A stretch of 64,000 nt of DNA from Kudoa neothunni (Eukaryota > Cnidaria). Positions 12,501-23,739 of the stretch are shown here, in pieces. The notes beneath the pieces are model-generated. The model saw only the letters and a program-made list of their open reading frames with translations, was not told the origin of the DNA and did no database searches. The position numbers and the translations under genes were made by a program. Where the stretch lies: positions 5,952,001 through 6,016,000 of the forward strand of contig OZ199840.1 in assembly GCA_964304625.1 (NCBI GenBank). Reading direction: 5' to 3'. How positions within the stretch are numbered: the stretch's first letter is position 1; each line of letters starts with the position of its first letter.

Positions 12501-15500
12501 AATGCAGGGAGCACTCGTCTTCGTGATAGACCATCAACATCTTCATCAGCTTCATCTTCCAATTGTAGTCCATCTGCACCCATCTACACATGAAATAATT
12601 TATTTGAATCATATTTAGTTCACTGGAACTAGCATATCACTTACAGCTTGCATGTATTTTAGAAGAATATCTTTGCTTTTAGGATCGTTCACATCGATCG
12701 ACTTCAAGAGTTCTTTTGAATTTTTGAAGATCTCCATAGCAGTTTTTCTATCTCTGAATTGTTCTATTGATAATTCATCTTGAGTGATTTTCATTTCATC
12801 TGTGGAGGTAGTATCTACTGTGGATCCATATGGCTCGGTACTACCTGTGGCGACGCCAGTAGCAGATTCTTCATTTAAAACTAGTTGTTCATCTTTTTCA
12901 AAATTCACCTGTGACGCTCGACAAGAATTGGCAAGGGTTGTCTCAGAATTTAACATAGCTTCATTAGATTTCACGTCTGTAAATTCTTGCGACTCGGAAT
13001 CATTATTGGTAATGTAAGATGCAACATTCGTTGAGTTTTTACGGGATGAACTAACTAGATTCAACGAACTTCGGGACCCATTTTTGATCGAAGCATTTGA
13101 GCTCTTTCTTATCATACAAGTAATCTCAATGGAGTCAGCCTCAGCTATAGTTCCGCTATCCCACATAGAAGTTGGTCTGGAATTGGTATTAGACAATTTC
13201 CTCACAGGCGAATAATCTGCAGATACGGTAGAACCGCTAATGTGATTAATACCAAGATTGTCTCTTGATTCCAAGTCTATGTGAGGAAAAACGGCATATC
13301 AGTGTGATCCCTACGGTTACATGAATGTGTTACCTGCGTTTGATTTGCATTGGGTATCAGGGTCAATAAAACTGTTTGGGTAAGGGGATATGTTACTCCT
13401 TTGTGTACTGTCGGATTGTGTAATGCTTGCACCACCATCAAGTCGGTTAAAATCCTCATCATTTTTCCGATTTTTGATAAGAATTTTATTTTTCAGCATG
13501 GCGGGAGATGGAAATTCCACTCCGTCTTCCAACTAATGAAGAAATTAATAACATAAATTTTTAACTTTTAAAATTATTTTTAAGTATAAGGTCGTTTTTA
13601 CAAATTAATTTTACAAAGAATATTACTACAATTCAATTTGTTAACCGAAAATTCTATATTCTGGTGGATATGTTCACTCATGTTTAGTTTATTTGAAGGT
13701 TTTAGCGCAACAATACATACTATTAGATAATTTTTTTTAATTAGAAGAAAAATAGTTGAGATGGATCATAATGGATATTTAATAAATAATAAAATGTTTA
13801 CAGATTTATGGATAATTTACAAATTATAAATAACTATTTTTAAGGTTCCTCAATCGAACTCGGAATTTTTGTTGTTCTGACCAAACATCGAGCTTAAACG
13901 TTAAAATCTCCTTTAGTAATTACTTTTTATGATTTTTGTGTCAAAAACAGACCCCTATGGAAAACACGTACATTCTTACACTTCATAATTAAATTCATTT
14001 CGGGTACCAAGAAAAGATTTATTTAATGTCTTTAATAGGCTTCATTTAATTATTTTTATTTAAATTTTATTCATAGAGACATTATAACATAAAATGGGCC
14101 ACTTTTATATTATTATAAAACCGAGAACGAACGATCTCATTAATAAAGTAAGATGAAAAATGTGAGACGAACGCTTAAAAAAGTTTAGAAAATTGAATGG
14201 GTTTATTTAATATCTTATAAAATGGGATTATAAGCGGAATTTTCTCATTCTATTGATGACACGTGGCGGAAACTAATCAAACACATTGATTTCTAGGGTT
14301 GAGTTTTCACAGGGAAATTATTTTAGAATGTGATCTATAAAAATATTAAATATAATTTTTTCTGTTTCTATTTTAATAAGGTCAGAAATTCGTTAACAAT
14401 TTTTTAATTACAATATTTAACTTAAATCTAGTCGCTAGCTTGATGGTAATATTTAATTGATAGAAAAATTGAATGAAAAAGAATAATTTGTAAGCGCATA
14501 ACAATTTTTTTAATGTAAATGTTTCCGGCATATAAACTAGTTTCATCATAAACTATTATGATAAACCAAACATATAAAAGAATTATAACCATTCCTGATT
14601 AATAATACAGTAGGTTGAAAATTATGTTAACGTTTAAGTACGAATTTGGGTCAGAACCAAAAAAAAGTGCTAAGTGCAATCGTAAACGTGCTGAGTTCCA
14701 TTGCAAAAGTGCCGAATTTAATTGAGGAACTCCATAATTTTGATTAGGCTATTCAGAAGCGTCACGAATCTTTGAAAATTATTTATAGTAAAATTAACAA
14801 TCTAAAAGAAATTAAGAAATCTGATCGGACAAATAAATCATTTAATTTTCGAAAATTTATACATATCTAAATTTTTCTCATCAATTATTAATTATTAAAG
14901 GATAACTTTATAATGATTGAGAATTTTAACAACTAGTCAAGTTTTACAAAATATAACCTACAGGATAATCCTCCAAGGGGTTCTGAAGAACTAGTGACCC
15001 CAAAACTTCTTTGATATATTTCACCATCAATCGCTGCCCTTTTGTACTATCGTAGAGATACAATATTACAAATACTACCTCAATAGCAATGTGACAAGTT
15101 ACCCACAATGATTCTCAAATGATAATATCACTGGAAATTCTGAAGTGACAAAGGCGCATTTCTTGATACATTTTAGCACTTCCTAGAGAAAGAGAGAGCG
15201 ATAGGAATTTTGTGATTTTAGGTGGATCAACAATTCTAAGAGTTACTTTGAACGAAATACTAGTACAAAGGGCATGCCCGTGAGTGATAATTGGTTCATG
15301 TTGTGGACCATCCCAAATATCCAGTTCGAGACATCTATTAACAGAGAAACGATAAAAAGTCATACTAACGTAGAAATCAATATCGGAAACCCAAAATTAT
15401 ACCTGCATCCCATCAGAAGAACTTGGCGATACATTTCAACGCTGGATTTGGAATTTATCTGCCATTCTACATTGGTCAACCGATTGTTAACAAAAATCCA

Positions 15501-17004
15501 CAAAAAATAAAAACACATACTGTTGAGATAAGTGTTGTGAGAAGAGTTGATAAAATAATGATTTAATGGCTGGTTCATATTGTGGAGTTGCGTTTGATGA
15601 ATGGTGTTCATGAAAGGATTGTGTGAGCTATACATGTACGCCTTGATACTATCGATTGGACTGGATAATTCTATGCCACAGTATCTACGTTAAACGAGAT
15701 AAACTTATAATCGCTACTTTGATTTTCATGCAGTTCTTTTTTCATTAATAGTAACGTTTCTTTGTACGTTTTAACGGCGTTTTCTTTTTCGATGTCGATA
15801 TTTTTTACAGAGCTATACTTTTCGTATTGATTTTCGAGAATGAATGAGACGAATTTATTCTCTAAATCAACTCCAATCATGTGAGCACTCCTAGAATTTT
15901 ATATCAATAATTTATGGAATAAGATAAATAAGCTAATATGGTCAACTATCTATTACAATGGTCCCAATATTTCATCCATATCGTGGCGAACACAATAATG
16001 CGAATACAACTCGTAAAAGTTGTAGATATTAAAGTTTTCCATCTTCACATGAGTCAAATCGTTTACACTGATTATTCTTTTGCCGACCAAAAATGTTTCA
16101 CTTATTGGAGAGAGTTTATTGATGTGAAACAACCTCATCACTCTAATAATCCGAATAGAAATATTGTCACGAATAGAAGGTACGTTTTCAGAAGAAGTTT
16201 TCCTGTAAGGGTATATTGAGCTTTTAATTTATAATACCTATTTGATCATGTATCAAAAATTCAATTCTCAACTATTATAGATTACTGTTTTTGTAGTAAA
16301 TCTCCCACACTTTGGAGTGTAAACCTTCGAAGATTGTTAATCAGTTTGTTGAGAAAATTCACCCATAACTAATGGGAATAGATTACCAATTAATAGATAA
16401 TATAATAAATATTCTTGTTAAAGTGACTTTCATTTCAAAATATTAATGATGCGTCTATCAAAAGTACCCCACATGAATCTGTATTGTGAATGTAGATCAA
16501 TGTGTAGCATGTGTCTGCGATCGAGGGTCCATGCACAATGGTAAATGAACCTTTGTAAGGATCTTCAACGTTGATATCAGCCTTTGAAACCTACGCAATA
16601 ATAGTTTAATTTTCTGCTTGGTTAAATAATCCAAATACCCCAGCTGGAAAGTAACCGGTAGCTATATCACTCGCATCAGTTAGATCAATTATATTGATAT
16701 CCTAGAATGTAAAAATAAAAAATTATAAATGTTGTAGTTTTCAATGTTGGTTTTAGTGTGACTCCAATAACCAATTATAATCACCAATGATGGCTGTATA
16801 CCTTTCCATTATAAAAAAATAAATGAAATCCAATTTCATCAAGTAATATATCTCCCCAACCACTAGCTACACCCTAGTTGGTTTGAAACAATTAAATTTA
16901 TTTAGAGTCAATATAATGTTTACTTGTTTAAAGAAATATGCCTTAGTAGGTTTAATTAATTCTTCGGGTAGATCCTCTTTGCCTAGTTTGAGTTGAGGAA
17001 ACAT
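6548..17004 (-). CDS. PLCB4: Phospholipase C beta, PLCB4/norpA type, about 25 exons
   Basis: Gq-activated enzyme that splits PIP2 into IP3 and diacylglycerol at the plasma membrane. ATG is at 17004 and TAG at 6548-6550. Domains in order: PH (exons 16924-17004, 16802-16873, 16639-16701, 16468-16590, 16287-16369), EF-hand region (15957-16202, 15718-15890), X half (15521-15670, 15403-15466, 15247-15334, 15103-15182, 14962-15046, 13334-13532), a long Ser/Thr/Asn-rich linker (about 12645-13276), Y half (about 12340-12583 and 8450-8729), C2 (about 7925-8400) and a charged coiled-coil C-terminus (6548-7835). Catalytic residues are present: [16 protein letters not shown] and ITHGHA. The PLCB4-type [17 protein letters not shown] separates it from beta1-3. 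All junctions I tested keep frame; estimated length is roughly 1,200-1,250 residues. The X-Y linker, about 300 residues, is unusually long. C-terminal exon edges are the least certain part. Confidence 0.9.
10086..11108 (+). mobile_element. hAT-type non-autonomous element with 8-bp target duplication
   Basis: The left end is CAGCGCTTCCCATTC; the right end reads in reverse as CAGGGCTTCCCGGACC. Direct repeats ATGTAGGT (10078-10085) and ATGTAGAT (11109-11116) flank it, the 8-bp duplication expected of hAT. It is about 1,023 bp long with no transposase frame. A related copy lies at 4505-5396. Confidence 0.75.
11120..11748 (+). mobile_element. Tigger/pogo-like MITE flanked by TA
   Basis: Terminal inverted repeats are CAGTCGAATCTCGATTATCC on the left and, reversed, CAGTCAAACCCTGATTATCC on the right, each bordered by the dinucleotide TA. 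A second internal pair (GTTCGACTATCCGG and GTTCGACTAACCGG) lies inside. The element is 629 bp and non-coding. It sits only a few bases from the right target duplication of the neighbouring hAT element. Confidence 0.78.
13540..14955 (-). other. 1.4 kb intron of PLC-beta between the X half and its last X exon
   Basis: Lies between the exon ending LQNPLEDYP and the exon starting [10 protein letters not shown], which are adjacent in the family. AT-rich, no recognised element or gene. Confidence 0.6.
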
Positions 17005-19193
17005 GGTTGTTCACAACGCAAATTTGCTAAGAAATTAAATAATTTTGGAAGCTCTTGTCTTTCTCGAACAAATTGACCAAATTCACAGTATTAATCTAGG
17101 TAAAAGATTTATTGAATAGGTAGCCTCAACTCAATAACTTTCGAATAGATTCGTATGGAAATAACACTCATATAAACGTATGTATAGGTGTCGGTTAGTG
17201 GTTCTCTATTTATATTAATACGATTGATATCAACCCCAAACGAACTCGATCTAATACTATTACATTAAATATGTTTATTTACTGGACAAGCTGGTATGAA
17301 TAGTTGGCAGGATTTCCAAATTCAGTGAAACATCTACAAAATGAAATTTTGGTGTTTGTGTTGCATTTATTTCTAGTAATTATATTAAGGTCTTTTGAAC
17401 AACAATCATTATTCAACCACTTGACCAAAATCTTTAATTAATCAAAAAACAGCAAGAATTTCTTCTTCTCCATATTCTAGAATTTTTGTATATACAACAA
17501 ATTTATATATATGGTTATAGTGGTAATATTATTTTAATCCACAAAACCAGCCAGTGGCAACTGCCTAATCTTATCAATATATTTGGGAAGAATGTAAAAA
17601 ATTATTTACATTTCTTAGTTTAGCATATTATCAATCAATACTTATTATGCTACAAATATTTCACAAAAGATATATTTTATCGATCGCCCCTATCTAACAA
17701 ACAATGAATGTAACTTATAGTCGTATTAAAAAAATTAACACTATTAAACCGATTTAATAATTAAATTAATCGCATGTTAATAAAATTAGGTTATTATAAA
17801 TAATTTTAAAGTAATCATGTGACGAAAAAAACACATAATCTTATCAAAAACCTGCAAGCGATTACCAACAGCTAAACAGATAAATAAAAAAAGATTTTCT
17901 GTCTTCAATGATTAAGTAAATACATTTGTTACTCACACTAACAATTTCATAGTAATTATACGATATGTTTTTAATATATCAGTAAAACTAAACGGAATTA
18001 TCCATGTAATAGTATTAAACCCCAAAAAAGACAGCCGAGATAATTTGTTGAATGAACTCGAGGTCGGGAATAGAGAAAATTACGTAATATTTGGATACCG
18101 TTGTGTAAACCTCATTTGAACGAATAATCAGACGAATAATATGTGTCTTCTTATAATAAATATTGTTTAGCAGAAGCCATTTGCATGGTAAAATTTAATT
18201 CTAAACGTCACGTACGCGTGCTCAAAGATAATTTTCAAGCTGTATACAGATATATTTTTTTTAAAATATGCTATATTTAATTATTTATGACCCCTAAGAG
18301 TCAAGCTGTGGACCGAAAAATAATTAAATACGGTCAAAACTAATGACACCTGAACATTATTAATTGTGCCTATAGCTACTCCCCTATTTGAATGCCACCT
18401 CAAAAAATTACCTTATTGTTAAAATTAAACTACTAAATTTTGAACAAAAGCCCAATTCTTAAGTATAAAAAATGGCTTCATACCTTCAAAATAAATTTAA
18501 CAATTAAAAAATGTTAACATTCTTTACTGAATTTATTATACAACATATCTAGAAATCATAAATGTGAACCAAGAACTCCATATAAAAATTTTTCTTAAAG
18601 GTCAATAGGTTCACATCTCTAAAAAAGTATTTCCGTATATTTTAGATAAGGCTATTTGAGCAGGCGAGAATGTATGACACGTGTGACTCACAACTAAAAC
18701 CCCTGAACATATTAGTAATATAATAAATGGCAGTTCCATTCTTTAAACATATTCCATCAGTTAGTATATCATTTTATAGGTACATTATAGGTGAAATTAA
18801 TAAATAAACGTTAATATCAATCAGTAATTTTTAATGAAAAATTAACCCAATAAATAAATTTTGTATAAATGAAGAAATAAAAATACCCTTACAAATTAAT
18901 GAATTCAACTTAGTAAGATCTCAGCAATTCTACAAGATATTCTTTATCGTAAGAATAATCAATTCTTTATTTTAGTACATATTTAAATTTAAGTTGAGTA
19001 TGAATGGAAAATATTGTTGACACGATAATTTTATAATTCCAATTATTCACCCAAAAATATATTTTTTAATCGGTATAACTTAGCTTTTATTATTAATTGT
19101 TACGGTATTTAAAACAAAAAAAAGTGTTTTTAAAATAAAAAAAGAGGGGGCCATTTTTTGAGAGTGACACGTGTTTTAACAATAAACTAGTGT
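17005..19193. other. Intergenic, AT-rich, with one Mutator-related repeat
   Basis: Upstream of the PLC-beta start. No gene seen. At about 18172-18372 lies a 200-bp repeat beginning GCAGAAGCCATTTGCATGG; an inverted copy is at about 53435-53668 and its left end resembles the small Mutator-type MITE at 41512-41675. Confidence 0.5.
18172..18372 (+). repeat. Mutator-related short repeat, copy 1
   Basis: The left end shares CATGGTAAAATTTAATYCTAAAC with the MITE at 41512. The right portion (GGTCAAAACTAATGACACCT) matches, in reverse complement, the block at about 53460-53510. No duplication of the target site was found. Confidence 0.5.
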
Positions 19194-19202
19194 TTTATTT
19201 AA

Positions 19203-21506
19203 GGCAGTGTCTATTGGCCCGAACAAATTGATTTACCTAATTTTCGAGCGTTTCATTATAGTAAATCTGTGTTGTCTGATATAAAACAACTTGCAAGTGC
19301 TTACTTAATTTTTTTATTGAGTTATATCGGTTAAAAATATTCTGTATTATGTAATATGGTTTCGACTAAATGGGCCGTAAAAAGTCTTTTTATTGAGTTT
19401 ATGAGTTATTTATTTATTCAAATGAACATTTTTAGTTCTGATTTAATTTTTAACTATCTATGTAACTAAAATTTATATTTTAATAGTTTTAATTTTATTG
19501 TAACGTGCGTTGATTTGATTGTAATCATCCCCTAATGTCTAATGTTGTAATACAAAATTATTGTAAAAAAATGTAGGATTTTTCACCAGACCAAAAATAT
19601 AAAGTATATAGTTGTTGTATTTAAAGATATTTGGTTATAGCAAAAGAAAAATTTTGATTTTACTCCTACGCGCGTGTTTACGAAATGGGATTGCCTGAAC
19701 TTAATACGATTTCTTAAACCGGAAATACTTTTAGCATTTTTGGTGAGTTAAAGTTGAAAATAGAGTAATACGAACAAAACTCCATGGGTAGTTTATCTAT
19801 ATATGACTCTTAAACCATCAAAAGAACTTAGAAGCGATGTAATAAAACGTTAAATCCAATACTTTAGTTTTATCATACAAAATACTGCTGGATTCATCGC
19901 GACAAAAACTTAAATAAATTTTGTATATGCATTCAAGTTTGAAAACATGCAGTCGTTATTTTGGAGAAAACGATCTGTTGGTAAAAGAAATTCGAATTCT
20001 TATTACAAAGCATGCCCAATGTTTCTAAAATTTTCAGTCACCGCCGACGCAAAAAAATTCGTATTAAAATCCTTTGACTTATCACATAACCATGATTCTA
20101 TGAACTTTCCATCACAATTTTTGCATTGTAGAAATAAAATTTCAAAGGATGAAAGTGATCTTATCGCTCAATTTGTTTAAGTTGACGGAAATTCCAAAGT
20201 AATTCAAGAAAAAATATTACGAGAAAGGGGAATTTTGTTTCATTGAATAAAGTGTCTAACATGAAGCACTCTTGTAAATCACATACAAAGAGCCTGCAAT
20301 TTTAAAAAACTTCAAATAAAAAAGGAAGATATTTAGAGATATGGGAAATCAACAATGAGACTATAGGCTGCGACATATGTCTTCAATCGAGCTATTTTAA
20401 ATGCAAACATATTAAACTGAACCCGTCATCAAAATATTAGAGTTGTATGAATTGTAAAACAGAAGAATGATAGTAAGAGAAATTGTGATAAAAAAGCTTT
20501 CGTTTTAATTCATATGCTATTTAAATATATCTTATACCATTATGAATATGTATTTTACCCATCCATAAGATGGTATTCATGTTACAATAATTTAAAAGGA
20601 TTTTTTTATCAAATATATTCAATCAATTTTACAAAATTCATGTAGTCATGTAGTTGAATTCATGAGAACATCGTTGTGATACATGGCTTGGTGAAAAACG
20701 TCCAAGTCCAACGTTTTTTGAATAAAATCGCCAATAAAAAGTTATATTTTTAGACGTTGAAAATAATGGTCCAAATATGAATAAAATTGTTATAGTGGAT
20801 AATAGCAACTATATATTTTAATTGAGAACATTAAATTTCAACTAGTATCGTCGAAATTCAGTTTGTATGTGAAGTGTCCTGATTAGGTGACATTAAATTA
20901 GGTATAAATCAACAAATTTGATTCATTTTCAAATAAAAAAATCATATTCACAACATTTATTTACATTGAGTGATTTTATACCGATATTATAAAAAATATC
21001 AATGTCGGACATTTGACGCTATTTGGAGTTTTGGGTTTACGACAACCATTTATATGGTTGAAATCAATTAAAAAATATTGAAAATAGCAAATAGCATGAT
21101 TAAAACAGTGAATTCATTTAAAACTATGAATATAACACGGATATATCATATCAGAAAATTATTATTGCACAATACGTGGAACGAATAAATTTCTTACTGA
21201 TGAAAAATCATAAAAACATTTCATTCAAATGTTAAACAAGTTTATGAAGAAAATAGAGCATTTACAGCGATAAATTACAATAATGATGAGGATGGGTCTT
21301 TCCTAAGTAACGCCTTATATCACAGATTCCTGGGGACAAAATTCTTTTATTTTTTTCACATTAATATATAATCCATTTTAATAATTTTTTGACTCATTAA
21401 AATTTAAAAAGAATCCCCTAAATAAGTAAAAACAATTTGTTCGTGCCAATAGCAACTCCCGATCGGCTGCGACTATTGGCCCGACGTCGGGCCAATAGAC
21501 ATTTGC
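19203..21506 (+). mobile_element. Mutator-like element (MULE) with 9-bp target duplication
   Basis: Ends are GGCAGTGTCTATTGGCCCG on the left and, reversed, GCAAATGTCTATTGGCCCG on the right. The 9-bp direct repeat TTTATTTAA occurs at 19194-19202 and 21507-21515, fitting Mutator-type insertion. An inner copy of the inverted repeat (near 19225 and 21430-21450) is also visible. Length 2,304 bp. A FAR1/FLYWCH-type zinc-binding N-terminus is encoded at about 19916-20180; the frame is closed after that by several stops, so the transposase is not functional here. Confidence 0.75.
19947..20180 (+). pseudogene. MULE transposase N-terminal fragment, FAR1/ZSWIM-like zinc domain
   Basis: Seventy-seven codons containing ACPMFLKFSVTADAKKFV and, after KSFDLS, the HNHD motif: the C...HxH pattern of FAR1/FLYWCH domains at the start of Mutator-family transposases and of ZSWIM proteins. 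The frame is open a little upstream too (FVYAFKFEN). Downstream stops interrupt it within about 60 bases and no DDE core is recognisable. It lies inside the 19203-21506 element, so it is read as a dead transposase, not a host gene. Confidence 0.6.
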
Positions 21507-21702
21507 TTTATTTAATATTACAGTAAATGTATCTGTTATCTGGAGCGATTCTGTTAAGTTTGCTAATGTAACGAATTGTGTCTTCACAATCGTCGATAAA
21601 ATTGAGGACTCTTCGCGCATTGTGTGAGCCCTTTCGGAAAATTTAAAAATGAAATTTATATAACGCCGCATTAAATTAAGTACCGTATGGTCCTATATAT
21701 TT

Positions 21703-22047
21703 TTGGTTTTAAGTTTTTATCCAAACATTTGTGAAAAGAGTTTTTTCTATAAACGACCGTCCAATTTGGAGCTAGAAGAAGCAATTAATTCCAACAAACC
21801 GAAAGATCAAATTCAAAACTATGAACCTTCCAAATCTGAGGTGAATTTAGACGATTTGATAAATTACTTAACCAGACCAAAACGATCAAAATATTGTTCG
21901 GACTCTAACGAAATTACCAATTTTTTAAATCACTCTGTGATGCCAGATCGTCTTGAAAAGATTTGTAACATTCTTTCTAACGTTAGGTCTACGAGTATTG
22001 GTTGGGCAAGAGGTTTTTTCTATGCAACCATGTTATTTACCCCCTGA
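21703..22047 (+). CDS. Orphan open frame, 114 codons
   Basis: I do not recognise it. The frame encodes a charged polypeptide with segments such as RPSNLELEEAINSNKPKD, SEVNLDDLINYLTRPKRS and PDRLEKICNILSN, more protein-like in composition than the random AT-rich frames around it. It lies about 200 bases right of the MULE and 780 left of the PUM3-like gene. It could be an exon of an unidentified gene, a remnant, or chance. No intron partner was found. Confidence 0.28.
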   Translation: MVLSFYPNICEKSFFYKRPSNLELEEAINSNKPKDQIQNYEPSKSEVNLDDLINYLTRPKRSKYCSDSNEITNFLNHSVMPDRLEKICNILSNVRSTSIGWARGFFYATMLFTP

Positions 22048-22821
22048 GAACAAAATTGGGCGACTCGAAACTAGAAACCATTGTGTTTATTTGTGAGCAT
22101 AGAAATGATTGGATTGAAATTTAAATTATGAGATTTTAATAGCATGTTTGAAAAAATTGTATCAAAATATTTATAATCACATTTAAGGTGGTAGTAATAA
22201 ACAATTTAAATAATAAAATTAAAACGATAAAAGCTAATATAAAATTTAACTGTAAAATAATTCAAAATGTTGTTTAAAGAGTATATTTTAATAAAGAACC
22301 ACTATAATAAGACTTGAATCTATCACAAATTTACATATTTTTTGTGTGAAAAAAATTAATTCGGATAATTGAAAAAATTATCATCAAAACTGAAACTCGT
22401 CTTAATCCCCACCCAAAAAGTTACGTCCTCTAAAAATTCCATAAAATTGGAGTTATTTTCATAAAATTTCATCGCGATAATCAAAGACTCGTTTACGGAA
22501 ATGACCGCATGGGATAATAATGAGATTAATTTTTAAAGTATCTTGAATTTCTTCCTTATTTCCTACTCGCCTAATTTTTTGAATACTACTGCACAACATT
22601 AATTAAATATCTGAATTTGTCTTTATGAAATAATCTAAAATTTTTACCATACAAAATAATCAAATGTTTTCTTATATATATAATGTAAAAAAGTGTACAA
22701 ATTTTTATTTTTTAATAGAATTTAAGCAAAAGACTTTAAAAAAGCTTAGATTTTCCTTCAAATAAATCTAAGCTACGAAGTTGTTCTAATATGTTAAATC
22801 TATACGCAGGCGCGGATCAGC
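22048..22821. other. Intergenic, nothing recognised
   Basis: AT-rich, presumably containing the promoter of the gene starting at 22822. Confidence 0.5.
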
Positions 22822-23708
22822 ATGGTTTCTGTAGCAACGAGAAGTCGTCAAAACAAAAAAATTTCCAAATCAGAACGATCTGTAAAAAAATTTAACCCAA
22901 AAAACAATCAAATTAACCATGGTATATCCGTTCCGTGTTACAAAAGCGCAATAAGTAATACTTTTAGTGAATAAACAATCAGGAAATGAATATAGCGATA
23001 ATTTTGACCAAATCTCACTCCAGCTATCGAAAAAACTATCAAACCTTAAGCGGTTATTGCGAAATATTATTTTTTGTATAATTTCATTGGATTATAAAGG
23101 AAAAAGATCAAAAAAGAGGAAAAAGAAAAGGAGATCACATTCATTATTAATCATTGTTTTTATGCATCAAATAAGAATAACAAAGTTAGCTTTTCTTTTA
23201 GATATAATAAATATAATTGTAACCATCAATTATTAGATTCTCTTGAAGAAATTAGTTATTGAATGCCTTCATTTTTCTCTCAAATACGGTAACGATTCAC
23301 AGCGTTGTAGATTGCAGGAATTGTTTGAAAGTGATTAGAACATAATGATTGATGAATTGACTTTGAGCGTTTTAGTAAACTTGGATTTGTATTTGACATG
23401 TCCAAAGGCCAGAGTGGTCCTCAAATATCTGTTCAAATATGCGAATGCCTCAAGACGGGAATTTCTTGTTAATATTCTATCAAGTCGAACATCGAAACTA
23501 ATTCTAACCAAGGTATCAAATGAATTAGTTTGGACGTCCAATCACATTTTGATTTTTTTACCGAATAGAACTTGGGTCATACATTAAACGAAATTTTTAC
23601 GGAATATTTGTCAGTAAAACAAAAATATTTATTAATCAAAGATCTTTTCGGGAAACACTATTCATTGTATGAGGTAATGAATTTTTTCGGATGATTCGTT
23701 TGACATTG

Positions 23709-23739
<31 letters not shown>

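Noticed and set aside
12784-13017. Plus-strand frame opposite the PLC-beta linker
   Set aside because: Antisense shadow of the linker exon; the minus strand carries the conserved protein.
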